This document shows positions 38,169 to 49,400 of a stretch of DNA of 64,000 nucleotides, in pieces. The DNA comes from Pyrocephalus nanus (lineage: Eukaryota > Chordata > Aves > Passeriformes > Tyrannidae). How positions within the stretch are numbered: position 1 is the stretch's first letter; each line of letters starts with the position of its first letter. The notes under the pieces were generated by a model. That model was not told where the DNA came from. It ran no database searches and was given only the letters and a program-made list of their open reading frames with translations. The stretch spans positions 22,584,001 through 22,648,000 of the forward strand of contig CM076270.1 in NCBI GenBank assembly GCA_038380795.1. Reading direction: 5' to 3'. A program made the position numbers and the translations under genes.

Positions 38169-39104
38169 GAGTATTCTGAGATCTGCTCTACTGCTCCTAA
38201 AACTCATTTAAAGCCTTGTGCTATTAAGCCAAGATCTCAATGTCACTTTTTCGTTATGGGTCAACATATGACTAAGCTGTATGTTTACACTGATAATAGC
38301 TGGGTGATAAATATTTACATGGATTATATAGTTAGCAGGAAGGCGTAAGCGTATGCGTCACTCCTGTACTGAGTGTACGTGGCTTATGAAAGTGATATTT
38401 TTGGGGTTTTTTCTTCTTTATTTTCTTTCCAGGTATTGAATTCTCTTTCTAATCAGGCCAGGAAACATAACCTATCCTGTTAATAGTTGCCTAAATGGAA
38501 AGGGATATTGTCTTACATGGGTTCAACCAATCTTTTATGTGTCAGCCCTTCGGCAATTCTTGCTCAAGGATATCTTTCATGTTGAGGAAAGCTGAGCAAT
38601 AGCACATGTGGGACATGCATGTCAAATTCTGAATTTTTCCACATAAAAAGAAGTTGCAGTTTGTGAACAGAAGTTCTCATTGTATTGAATTTTATTGTAA
38701 GAGGAATTAACATTTAGACGAAGAGGTAAAAAAAATCCATGAGGTGATTGGTGGCATGAGATTAAAGAAAGGGAGCAGCAGGTGTTTCTTTTTTTTTTGT
38801 GTTATAACCAGCTATTTATGTAAGTATAAAATAACCCAGAAGATCTGGTGGGTTTTTAGGAAAATTTGTGTAAGAACAAGGAAAAACCCACCAAATCTGA
38901 AGAGCTTAATGGGCATAAAACCCCCCACTTAGGTAAAAAGTATAAAGTGTTTGTTTGCTTTTTTTTTTTTTTTTAACCTAGCTATTTATGTGGCCCATTA
39001 ATTGCAGCATCAAATCACAGGCTTTGTTTACTTCGCCTCTCATTGTTCCTGTGACTTCTGTTATCCAATAAGGACCTGAGAAGAGTGAGTATTAATCCAT
39101 GATT

Positions 39105-39190
39105 TCTCAGGCTGATGCAGGAATTGAACTAGGAACCACAACCTCAGGACTTGCACATCCAGTAATAAGACCTGGACCTGTACCCAGGCA
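39105..39190 (-). repeat. Possible degraded tRNA-derived SINE
   Basis: On the minus strand the stretch reads GTTGTGGTTCCTAGTTCAAT TCCTGC, which resembles a tRNA T-arm/B-box (GGTTCAAATCC). It is preceded by GGATGTGCAAGTCC, able to form a short anticodon-like stem, and by a weak A-box-like word. The cloverleaf is too degraded for a functional tRNA. An old amniote tRNA-SINE is the best reading, but chance is possible. Confidence 0.25.
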
Positions 39191-39963
39191 ATAAATACCG
39201 CATTTTTAAGTATTAGGGACTGGAATTATATTGCACGAAAATGCAGTATGCTATTACAGAAAATGGTGCCAACTGTAGAAAACCTGGTGTATGATAGAAA
39301 ATCTATCAGTTTAGGCATTTTTTAACTCCCACATCCTGTGATTTCTACGAATTATTATGATTAGCATTAATTGAGGTAACAGATCTAAATGTGCCAGAAC
39401 TAAGGAGCTTAAGATAACGTGTCTAAATGGTGGCACACACCGAGTCTGCCCTCCTCTTTTGGCTTCTGTTCAGCCTTGGAAGCGAGGACTATGCTGAAGT
39501 TGCTTGTTTTGGCAAAGCCCGCTCCTTTAACTTGATCTCCACCCTATTTCTAGGAATTCAGCCCCTTTCATGCCTGCCAGTCTGCTGAGCTGTGTGCTGT
39601 TTTTGGAAGGGCAGAATGCAATTTTCTTATAAATTCTATGACATACTTGTGCGAGTTGCCAAAATGTTCTGTGAAACCTAAGTGCCACATAAACGACGGC
39701 AAAATAGGGCCTTTTACATGTAGCCTTGGCGGTGGGGTTTGCATGATTCATTTCTAGTCACATATTTGCAGCATTGGCTTGCCAGCATTTCTATGATAAC
39801 CAATTATTTTAGGCATTTATAATTTGTTTGGTGTGTTCCCCAGTCAGTATTAATAACAAAACTCACAGTCTGGGTGTCTGTGTCAAATTTGGGGAACAAT
39901 GCAGTGATTAGTGACACCAGTGACTAGTCCTCTCCACGAGTACTAGTGTAATATAGTCTTCAG

Positions 39964-40184
39964 CTGTGCCAGGGGAGGTTTAGGTTGGATATTAGGAATA
40001 AATTCTTCACAGAAAGGAGGATTAGAGGTTGGAATGGGCTGCCCAGGAAGGCGGTGGGGGTGTTTTTTAAGGAAAGACTGGACGTGGCACTCGGTGCCAC
40101 GGTCTGGCTGACGTGGTGATGCTCGGTCACAGGCTGGACTCGATCATCTCAGAGGTCTTTTCCAACCGAACTGACTCTGTGATG
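39964..40184 (+). mobile_element. CR1 LINE 3' fragment just upstream of the RHBDD1 CpG island
   Basis: The fragment contains CCAGGGGAGGTTTAGGTTGG, ATTAGGAATAAATTCTTCAC, GGTTGGAATGGGCTGCCCAG, the block ending in GACTGGACGTGGCACTC, and the 3' tail GGACTCGATCATCTCAGAGG TCTTTTCCAACC. This is the standard order of a bird CR1 3' end in plus orientation. It ends about 170 bp before CpG-rich promoter sequence begins. Confidence 0.85.
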
Positions 40185-40349
40185 TAGTAATATAATCATT
40201 TGTGGGGGTTTTGGGGGGTTTATTTGTTTTTTTAGTTGGAAAAAAAGCCCCCGATCCATTAAACTTACAGAACCAGCTACTATTTCGCATGTGCGGCGGA
40301 ACTCTTTCAAAGGGAACCTGATAACGCATTTCAGTGGCGAGCAACACCG

Positions 40350-41110
40350 CTAACCGATATTTCCACAGCACAAGCGCCGCTCAAAGCTCCCAACAAGGCA
40401 GCCGAGCGCTCTTCTGAGGGGTTTTGTTGAGAGGCACCCGCTTCTCATTCGCTCTCTCGCTCTCGGCCCCGCCCGCCCCGCGGATAATGAGGGGGGGACA
40501 GGGGCAGTACCGCCCTCATCCCCTTCACCATCAGCACCCTCAGTGCCCGGCATAGTGTCCAGCACAGCGCCCCTGGCGGCCCGGCGGGTCCCGGCACGGG
40601 TGGCTGCGGGAGGGCCCGGGCGCTGCCGGCAGAGAACGTGAGTGCGGGGCGGGGGGGGCGCTGGAGCCGCGGCGGGCAGGGGCGTGAGGCGGGAGCAGGG
40701 GCAGGGAGGCGGCTCCGCGGCGCTGCCTGCGCCCCTTCCCTTCTCTGCCCTTTTCCCTTCTCTGCCCTCCCCTCCTGCCCTGCCGCTGCCTCCCGGCGCA
40801 GAGCGGCTCCTCGGCCGGCGGGGCCCGGCTGTGTGCGGGGAGCCGGGGCTCCGGTACCGCCAGCCCAGCGCGGCTCGGAGGTGTCCGCGCTGCGCGCTCT
40901 CCCTTCCCAAGGCTTTAGCGGTGGGGGAACATACGGGAGCGAAGCGAGTTTCGGGAGTACCTGATGTTTCGCACTTTCGCCGCCTGGTGCAGCTTTTCCC
41001 CCACGTCATTTCTGTGGCGTTTGTTCCTCCCAGGGCCGCAGGAGCCGAGTGGGGGAACCCGCAGAGTCCTCGGTGCCCTCACCGAGCGTGCCCCTCATGC
41101 TGCGACACCC
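40350..41110 (+). promoter_or_regulatory. RHBDD1: RHBDD1 promoter and CpG island
   Basis: A CpG- and GC-rich block stands out from the AT-rich flanks, about 5 kb upstream of the first coding exon of RHBDD1. It holds a GC box CCCCGCCC at 40467-40474 and no clear TATA box, as expected of a housekeeping-type promoter. The probable first exon ends inside it at 40637. Downstream pyrimidine-rich blocks (40736-40790) belong to the start of intron 1. Open frames in both directions here come from the base composition and match nothing I recognise. Confidence 0.7.
40560..40637 (+). other. RHBDD1: Probable RHBDD1 noncoding exon 1 (5' end not determinable)
   Basis: The sequence GCAGAGAAC|GTGAGTGCG at 40637/40638 is a strong splice donor within the CpG island. 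A noncoding first exon joined to the 45907 acceptor fits a gene whose ATG lies 87 nt into its next exon. The exon's left edge is a guess; only the donor is read from sequence. Confidence 0.45.
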
Positions 41111-44100
41111 TCTCCTGTGCTGCTGCTCCTTTCAGCTGCAACACATTACTATTATTATTATTATACTTCATTTTATTACAGCGATGTTTTTATATAGTCT
41201 ATAAATAACTCACTAAAAAAAAAAAAAAAAAAAGTCTGCCCGGAACTAGAGCCCCTTTCTTTGTCAAAACGATAAAACGGTAAAAACAAACAAACAAACA
41301 AAAAGCAGCAAAGCTCTAAGTAACTTACCGCTTTTAAAAAAACAAACAAACAAACAGCAAAGCTGTAACTTGCCGCTCTTTAAAAAACAAACAAATAAAA
41401 AACCAAAAACAAAGATAAAATGAGCCTCAGCTTGTTTGATAAACTTTCTCATGCTTGTCTAACACGGAGTTTAAGTAGTTCAGGTGTTTTTTAAAGTGTG
41501 GTTAATACCTGAGCTGGTTTGATTTCCCGAAATAGCACAATGGTGTTCTTCCTGGAACTGCATTTTATTAATTGAGAGAGATTTGAGGTGTTGGCAAGAG
41601 TAGCATAACGCCAACACTGGAAAGTGTTTGAGTTGTTTGGGTATTTAATCAGTATTATTTAAAATGGATTGAATTAGAAAGTAAGTTTCCTGTCCTGCAT
41701 TTCTCCTACCAACAGCAGACAAACTTTCCTTCAAAGCAATGCAAACTAAGGAATGGTAAAGTTTTAAGAGTCCTTGTGCTTCACACTTCTGGAGTCAGAC
41801 AATCATTGGTGGCTTCGTTTTTTAATTATATTACAAAATTCTTGAGATAAAGGAGGATGGTCTTTAGTATGATTATTCAGTTTTAGGATTACGCAAGTGT
41901 AACTATTGCAATCAAGTAAACCAAAATATCCAACTGAAAACCAAATTTCTGACCCTAATTAGAGTTAAACATCTGTGGAGTTAAAACTGTGGCCTAGTCT
42001 GAAGTTCACTGTTGGTCTGATGTATTGTTATTTTCTTAAACTGTGACATCCCCTCACCTTCACCAGTAAAGTGATATAAATATTGATTATTATTTTGCTT
42101 CTCTAACTTCAATTAGTGTAGATGTATCCTAGTGTTTTGGGAGGTAGTTACTAATTATTGTCTGTTGTGAGAGAGTCAACAAAGAAGCTGAAATATCAGG
42201 AAGAAATAAAATTAGTGGTAGATTAGTCACGTAATGGGCATATTTTCAGTAATTTCCTGGATCACAATATAAAGAAGTTTTCAGTAATTGTTGTTCTGAT
42301 TTTCAGAAACTGAAGAGGTTTTGGAGACTTTGTCGCATCAAATAAAGTTTCTCATCCAGTGGATGCTTGTTCTGATGTTTAGATTGGTGTACTAAGGCTA
42401 ATTAATTCTAAATAGATGACTTATAAAACAAATTGATTTCTCTTTTGTGAATGAAAACCTGGTTCCAAAATTGTCAGGGCTTCCAGTGCGTGTTCATACT
42501 AATGAAACAATTTGAATAATTTTTTTTCTTTAGGTTAATTAGCAGTAGCCAAACTGATGAGGCAATTAAAAACCTGAATGCTGAGTCTCTCAGATTTCAT
42601 ACTTAAGATGTGCAGCAGAGTATGAGATTCGACCTAGTCCCTTGGGTTCTTTGCTCTCAAAGCTGTCTCATTTAGTTTGGGATGAGGTGTCCAAAATGAT
42701 TCTTGGCATGTATTGTTTAACCTGTATATATAATTGTGAATAGTAATTGTCACACCCTTCAGAGCACAATTTTCAGTTTTAAATTGGAGTTGTTAGCTTA
42801 AAAGCTTATTTTGTTAAGGACTTCTTTTTAGTAGTACTTAAGAGGATTAAAGGACTGTAAAAGTTTTTCAATTTTCATGCTGAAGCCAGACATAAGAGGC
42901 AGAAGAACTTCCTTATTCTCACAGAGAACTTTTAAAATGTTGCATAATAAAAAGGCTGTGATGTAGCCTTTTATGTAGTCATTTTGTATTGATATTTAAT
43001 TTTGTATTGTTTCCTTCCAACGAGGTTGTTGTTGACCTAAATTGTTTTAAAACTTTTGTATGAAAGATGGGTGACTTCTCCCACCAAATTCTCAGAAACT
43101 GCCTTTTCACTTCACCATTCAGTGTTCCTTTGTGAATGAAAGCACGTTATGCTCTTTCAAGGCACGTTTGATGAATGCAGAAGTCATTCTTTATGAAGCA
43201 ATTAATTTTATAATGAAGTCAGAACCTTGCCTTTGTTTTGAACTGTGTAATTGAGTGTACATTTCAAAGCTTATTGTAGCTGACAGCTTGTGGCTGACCT
43301 TCTCCTTGCACACACATTAAATATAAACAGGATGATTCATTATGTTTCAGATTTTTGGGTTGCTTTCTTGCATTGTTTGGTTTGGGGTTTTTTTTTCTTC
43401 TCTGCTATGCTTTTCTCCCACCCCTTTCCAAAGTTTGAGGGCCACAGTAAAATGGTTTACAGTTTGCTTTTGTTTCCTTTGTAGGACTCCTCTTTTGTCC
43501 TGAAACCTCTCTTTCTGTGTTTACTTGGACAAGTTTTATGCACCCCAAGATTGTCTCTTCACAGACAAGCAGTGTGGGCTTGCTGAGACTTATCTGGAAT
43601 GGTTTGTGCTCAGGATCTGATGTTCACCCTGCACGTGTTTCAGGTGTTTTTTTTACATTGCTCTAGCTCTAATCTGGACACATAATTTTTTTCTAGAGTG
43701 TACTGGGTTTCACATAAACATAAATCAAAATTTCAGGGTAGTTCTGTCCATTTTGGGGGGAGCAAGGGCACAGGAAGATTCTTTCCTTCTGGATTCAAAT
43801 TACAGCTGTGGCAAAGACAGCACAACATTTCATTTAAACTGGTATTTACTAAAATATTTACTTTATGACATGATTTTTCAGTCATATGAAGTCATAATAC
43901 TTTACGGTTGCCAAGTGAGCGAGAGGGGTTGTCACAGTAAAAATAAAAGGTTTAAACGTTTTACACTCAGCACAAAACAAACAAACAAATTCCAAGAATG
44001 CTTAGTTCAGACATTTATCTTGAGTAGGTGACAAAAATGCAGCCACGTGGCAGGCTGGATGCAAGACAAATGTCCATTTCCAGTCTCTTCTGGAAATTTG

Positions 44101-45906
44101 TACATTTTGAAGTGGGTGGCATGTTTTCAGGAGAAGAAAAAGGAAAGAGTGCTTCATTGTTTCAAACCTCATTAGCCTTTTAATAAACAGAGTAGAGGCT
44201 GAGAAGGAATGTTCAAACAGTTGAAAGCTCTATATATTTTCTCTGAGTTGCATTCCAGGAGGCTCTCAAATAACTCCTGTTTTCTTTCTTATATCTTTTT
44301 TTTTTTCCCGTACAATCGAACACACGGTGTGTCTTGGCTGACATTTTTGATTGCTCCCAGTGATGGGAATGATTTATAACACCTAGCACTGCTCTAATCA
44401 CGGTGTAAACCATTCCCAGTCGTGTTGCATGATTGTTGTCTGGGTTTGTGTTGTATGGGGGTTCATTTCTTAGGTGCATGTATGGTAAAATATTTAAATT
44501 GGGAATTCAAGAGCATCAAAAGGGAGGTGGAAAGTTTAAACTGCAAGACTGTAGTATTTGGCAATTCGAACGACGTGGTATGGCAAGATCTCGAGGTTTC
44601 CATATAACTTGTGTTCAAATGACTTTTAAATTCTAGGAGTTTTTGTGTTGACTGTTTTGTGATAGAAAAAAATGCAGCTGTGTCAGTGGTACAGGAAAAG
44701 CCAGAGGTCTGGGCAGGGCAATCTGAGAATAATTTGGGAACGTCAGTGTGCACCTGATAGCTGAGCAAGTGGAGAAAAACATTGATTAAACTTTTGATTA
44801 ACTAAGTTTTTTTTTCTTTTTGTGATGTTGACTTTACCACCCAAGGCCGGTGATGTCAATTATCTGCAACGATCAATTTACACTTTAACAGGTTGGCTCA
44901 TTTGAACTTTCTGGGGGCAACAGCTGTGGTCTCTGGAGTTCAATGTGAGGATTAGAAGCTGGTTTTTGGAGGCACCAGGGTAGTTAGTTCTGGGTTCCAG
45001 AGGCCTGGTGTAAAGAGCCTTTCTGCAGTTCCCACTCTGTCCTGGACAAGGCTTAGATATTGTGGAGCATCTCCAGGATGAGACCATGGGAAAAAATGCA
45101 CTGACTTTTAATGTAGCCAAGACATTTTACCTGCATTCTGTTTTACTACAGTTGTTTTGAGGATACAAAACCCAACCAAGCTGGTTTCTTTTCTTCTCTT
45201 AGATTGCTGTAATAAACATACATGTAATTTAAAGAATTTAAGAATTTAAATAAAATTAGTATGTTAACAAGTTCAGCTGTTTTTTAGGTAGTGAAAAAGA
45301 AGGTTATGCTGCTCTTTCCTCCTGCAGTTTTCCTTTCTCCATCACTTGCTTTTAAACTAAACTCTGTGTTCTAATCCCTAGGAAAGTAGTAATGATTTTT
45401 CAAAGCTTACATTTAGGAGTACTTAACTGTGTTTCTCTTACTTTTTGAAATTGTAACTTTTAATTCTTGTGCTTAGCTGTTGATTATTTGTAAAAGTTGA
45501 AAAATGGTCATGGAAAAAATAAATATGTAGTGAAGATAGGAAGCCCAGAAACAGAGACTCTAGAGAATTCTAAATTTTTTTTCCTTCTTGAAATTTTAAT
45601 AATTCTGAGTGAATGAGAACATTAATGAGAATATATCTAGAACACTCAGGTATTTTGTAGATTAAGCAAAGCCTGTCCTGAGTTGTGAAAGTGAGGTTGA
45701 AGACTGCTTTTTTCTCACAATGTTTGTCTGGATTTTATGTATAAATCTCTTTCTTTGTGCCTCATATCAGTTTAAAAATCCTGATTTCCCTTCTCACTTA
45801 AGTTTTTCTTCTGATATAAAAGCGGTCTCAGCTGGTTACCTTGATGAATTTGTAGTGTTAAAAAAACCCAAAAAGGCATGTAACAAATTACCTTTTTTTC
45901 TTTCAG
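40638..45906 (+). other. RHBDD1 intron 1 (presumed)
   Basis: After the CpG island this is AT-rich DNA with an ATT microsatellite (about 41143-41164), the AAAC tract, and T runs (for example about 43387-43398 and 44806-44820). No further gene or recognised transposon was seen. Confidence 0.55.
41284..41400. repeat. AAAC-rich low-complexity tract with two diverged ~47-bp units
   Basis: Two related units begin CAGCAAAGCT at 41306 and 41355. Each continues through a 'TAACTTACCGC / TAACTTGCCGC' block into an AAAAAACAAACAAA tail; they differ by substitutions and small indels. A poly-A run precedes at 41215-41233. Confidence 0.8.
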
Positions 45907-45922
45907 AATTTCCAAAACTTTT

Positions 45923-45979
45923 ATGGTTTTTAAATTGAACGAAAGACCAGAAATCGGAATCATCTTCCCCCTTCCATGA
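45923..45979 (+). CDS. Upstream ORF in the RHBDD1 leader (18 codons)
   Basis: An ATG at 45923 opens an 18-residue frame (MVFKLNERPEIGIIFPLP) ending TGA at 45977-45979, 13 nt before the RHBDD1 ATG. Its start context is weak (T at -3, G at +4), so leaky scanning is expected. It is probably a mild translational brake if used; no peptide function is implied. Confidence 0.4.
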   Translation: MVFKLNERPEIGIIFPLP

Positions 45980-45992
45980 ACGGGCAGTAAAA

Positions 45993-46425
45993 ATGCAACG
46001 ACGGCAGGGAAGAGTCAATGCCGGGCTGCTTTTGCTGCTTTATCAGATCTCCCAAGTGGGACTCCAGAACATTCCTCCTGTTACCCTTGGGGTGCTTGCA
46101 CTGAATGTTTTTCTCTTCCTGAGCCCCGTGAGGCCGCTGGCTGAAGTGTGCATCAGTGTCAATGAAGCCATCTACAGAAGGAACTGGCAGCGCTTGCTGC
46201 TGTCTCCTTTCCACCACGCAGATGACTGGCACTTGTACTATAACATGATTTCCATGCTTTGGAAGGGGATAATGCTGGAAAAAAAGCTGAAGAGCGTGTG
46301 GTTTGCCTACGTAATAGCGGTGTTTTCCGTGCTGACTGGAATTGTGTACGTGGTGCTGGAATTCCTCCTGGTGAAAATTCTGGATGACCCTTCCTATGGA
46401 ATGAGCTGTGGTGTAGGTTTTTCGG
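45993..46425 (+). CDS. RHBDD1: RHBDD1 coding exon 1 (residues 1-145, part)
   Basis: Encodes the N-terminus MQRRQGRVNAG, the first transmembrane segments, the HADDWHLYYN motif and the catalytic GFSG (Ser144). It ends after the first base of the Gly145 codon (phase 1); the donor is GTAAGA. Confidence 0.96.
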
Positions 46426-49400
46426 GTAAGACACGGAGTTGGTCCAATTTACATATGTAAAGTGAATTATTTAGAGGTGCTATACAACGATAATTGTTAA
46501 TTGCAGAAAATGGCTGGGTGTCCATTTCCCTGTATGTGTGATTGTCGTGTTAGTAAAGCTTTGCTATTTTTTCCTTTAAAGCCTGGGTATGAACATCATG
46601 TAATTCAGTTCATGTTCTTGTGACCAACAGTGACTTTACTTGAGAACATAAAAACTTTTCATCCTGCTAGAACTGTGTTTCCTGGTTAATACCACGGATT
46701 GATGGAACTCTGAGGGGTTTAATTTTCTGATGTCAATAATGCTCATTAGATGGCTTCTAGAAAAACCTGCCAGTTTAAATTTATCTTCAATTACAAACTA
46801 TTCATGCCTCTGAGGGTTTCTTTGTGATATTCCAATGGGTACTGGTTGGAACATCCTGGGAGTTGCTGATTTGGAGCTTCAGATATTCCCTGGTCACCCA
46901 CCCTTGGGTAACAAGTCGTGCCCACTTCCAATATTGGCCTCCGTGGTGGCTTTAGGGGCCCTGAGTGCAAATCCCTTTTCCCTGAGGGGTTTGGCTGCCT
47001 GTGCCAAAATGTCAATGTGTCCATGGCAAAACTTGAACTTGTTGATTTTTTCAGGGTTTTTTTTCAGACCACTGTGAGCTTTCTCTCGGGAGGAACTTTT
47101 TTCACAAACACTTGTACCTTCCCATAAGTTCTCCAAATTCCTTCCACTGTATCAACTGTTGCTTGCATGATGAAACAGTTACAGTCAACTAGAAATTAAT
47201 GGTTATGTACTGTGTTTAAGGGTGATTTATCAACTTTTTTTTTTTTTTTTTCAGAAACAAGTGATTCTGGAGTATATGTAAGATGATTTTTCATTAATAT
47301 AGGATTTGCGCCTACTGTTGAGCTTCACCCATATCTGTTTGTCTTGTTTTCAGTAATGGCTTTTCTCAACTCACAGAATATTTTTTTTTTCAGTTCACTA
47401 ATTTTGTCAATTATTTCACCTGGATCTCCCATTTTAAAATTTGTATCGTTTGGAATACCTGAGTAGGCATAATTAAAAGCCACCTAGAATTGGCTGTTAT
47501 ACAAATACATAATTTTTATTTTTTTTTTTTGAAGTCATTGAAAAGTATCACTGATAAACCAGCTTAGAACTGTTGTTCTGGCATGCAACAACGTGCTTGG
47601 TGGTGCTGTGGAACTGCATGGTTCTTCAAGTCCCTAAGCTGAACTGCTTGCATTCTCTGTTATTTGTGCCCGAGCACCTTTCTCTTCATGCCATTTCCTC
47701 TTGTTTGCAGGAGTCCTGTTTGCTCTGAAGGTTCTTAACAACCATTACAACCCGGGAAGAGTCAGCACCGTCCTCGGGGTGCGGCTCTCCAGTAAATACG
47801 CGTGCTGGGCGGAGCTGCTGGCTATCCATTTCATCGCCCCAGGGTAAGTGCATTTAACATTCAGAGTCAGGAGAAGGTGCTTTGGGCTCTCTGAAGTGTC
47901 TGGTGAAGCATGAGCAGTGTTAGCTGGTACCCAAGTGGAATGTTAGGGCTACAAAATTAAGTCTCGAGGCCACGGGTCTTCTTTTTTCCTTAACACCCTC
48001 TGTTTTGAGCACAAGTCAAAAATAAAAAGCTGAAATATTGTTCCCAGGAGGTGTTACTGAGTATTGAAGGGAAGATAACAAAAGTTGATGGGCAAGGAAA
48101 AGAGATGTGTGTTTTCAAAAAAGTAACCAGACTAACAGACAGTAGTGCCAAGGGCTTTGTGAGCAAAGCAGCATTCCACTGTGGGCTTGCCATTTCCATC
48201 CTGCTCCCTTCTGCCTGGTTTAGTCACTCCTCTGAGTTCTGATAAAACTGTTATCTGATATTCCACCAATTTTATGGAGTGTCACTGTCCTGCAGTCTTG
48301 CTGATCATCTCCCTCAATTTTCCTGTGTGCCCTGCTGTGCCAGCACACTTCAGCCACCCCTTCCTCTGTGAGAGCGGGGCCTTTCTCTTCTTTGGCACTT
48401 GATTTTCGAAGTTGCACTTGCAAATCATCCTGTATAATATTTTATAACTGCAAACCATATTGGAGAATATATGTGGAGTACAGATGCAAACACCACAAAC
48501 TACCAAATCACGGTTTATGTACAATGTCCCACTTTTCAGAAAGATCAAAAAAAAGGCGCAGTATAAACTTTTGTATTGCAAAAACATAGTTTTTGTTTGT
48601 GTTATATTTAATACTACTGTTTATTTTATTATAAAAGGATAACAGAAAAGCATTATGTATGAAATCAAGCCACATCATACTGTCTATGGTAGAGGAAAAA
48701 CGTGATTTCAGAGGTTGAGGGCTGTTGTTTTTCCATTGCATTGTTGCAGAAATATCTTTGGGGTACAGAGAGTATGAAAAGTTCAGAAATAAGGTCTAAA
48801 CCATTTCATAATTTTATGGAAGCTTAGATTGGTGCCTTATCTGAACCTCTACAGTGTCCTCTACCCAGAACAATCTCACAGCTCTTAAATGATAATAGAA
48901 AACAAGTAGTAATCTTCAGAAATTCATGACCTAGAACACAACATGTTTAATTAGTAACTGCCAACTGAATTGAAACAAACCATAACAATTGTAGCTCTCA
49001 TGGCATTGCTCTTACATCCTTAGGGCAAGTTACAGGCTTTGGAGTGTCCCTCTGTAGACAAAGTTGCATAATTTAGTTTGGATTAGATAAGAGGATCAGT
49101 AGTTGGGGCAGAATTCTCTCCAGTCAAAAACCCATGCAATAAATTTGAACCTGCCTTGTTGGATTGATCCATCAGGATCACCTGAGGATCCATAGCCAAT
49201 GACAGATCTTGAAGTAACACTGAGGCTGCTGAAAACTTCCATTTGTTTGCTTGGAGAGGATTTAGGGGTTTCCTGGCATCTAACGATTTTCCTTCTTGTT
49301 AATGATTTTGTTTTGGGGAAATTTTAAAAGGCATGCAGTATCCTTCTAATCTTTACCTTCCACAAAGTAAGGATATTGGGATGCACAGCAGTCCTTGGGA

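Larger units (their letters stand above)
15560..40340. other. IRS1-RHBDD1 intergenic interval, no gene seen
   Basis: About 25 kb between the divergent IRS1 and RHBDD1 promoters. No frame over about 120 codons has recognisable protein similarity, and I saw no splice-linked exon series or intact tRNA. Contents listed separately are CR1 fragments (16520-16805, 21045-21310, 22031-22115, 39964-40184), a 21-bp minisatellite (34734-35036), G runs at 23211-23223 and 34070-34080, A/T runs and TA repeats. The rest is AT-rich DNA with a few more complex stretches near 29740-30010, 32190-32420, 38170-38400 and 38980-39200 that could be conserved noncoding sequence. An unannotated noncoding RNA cannot be excluded by eye. 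Confidence 0.7.
45907..46425 (+). other. RHBDD1: RHBDD1 exon 2 (86 nt of 5'UTR plus first coding segment)
   Basis: The acceptor TTTTTTTCTTTCAG ends at 45906 and the donor G|GTAAGA follows 46425. The leader part (45907-45992) contains a short upstream ORF at 45923-45979. The ATG at 45993 has A at -3. The exon ends in phase 1 within the codon for Gly145. Confidence 0.93.

Noticed and set aside
40350..41208. Open frames of up to 219 codons around the RHBDD1 promoter
   Set aside because: Same composition effect. The real transcript is marked by the donor at 40637 and the acceptor at 45906.
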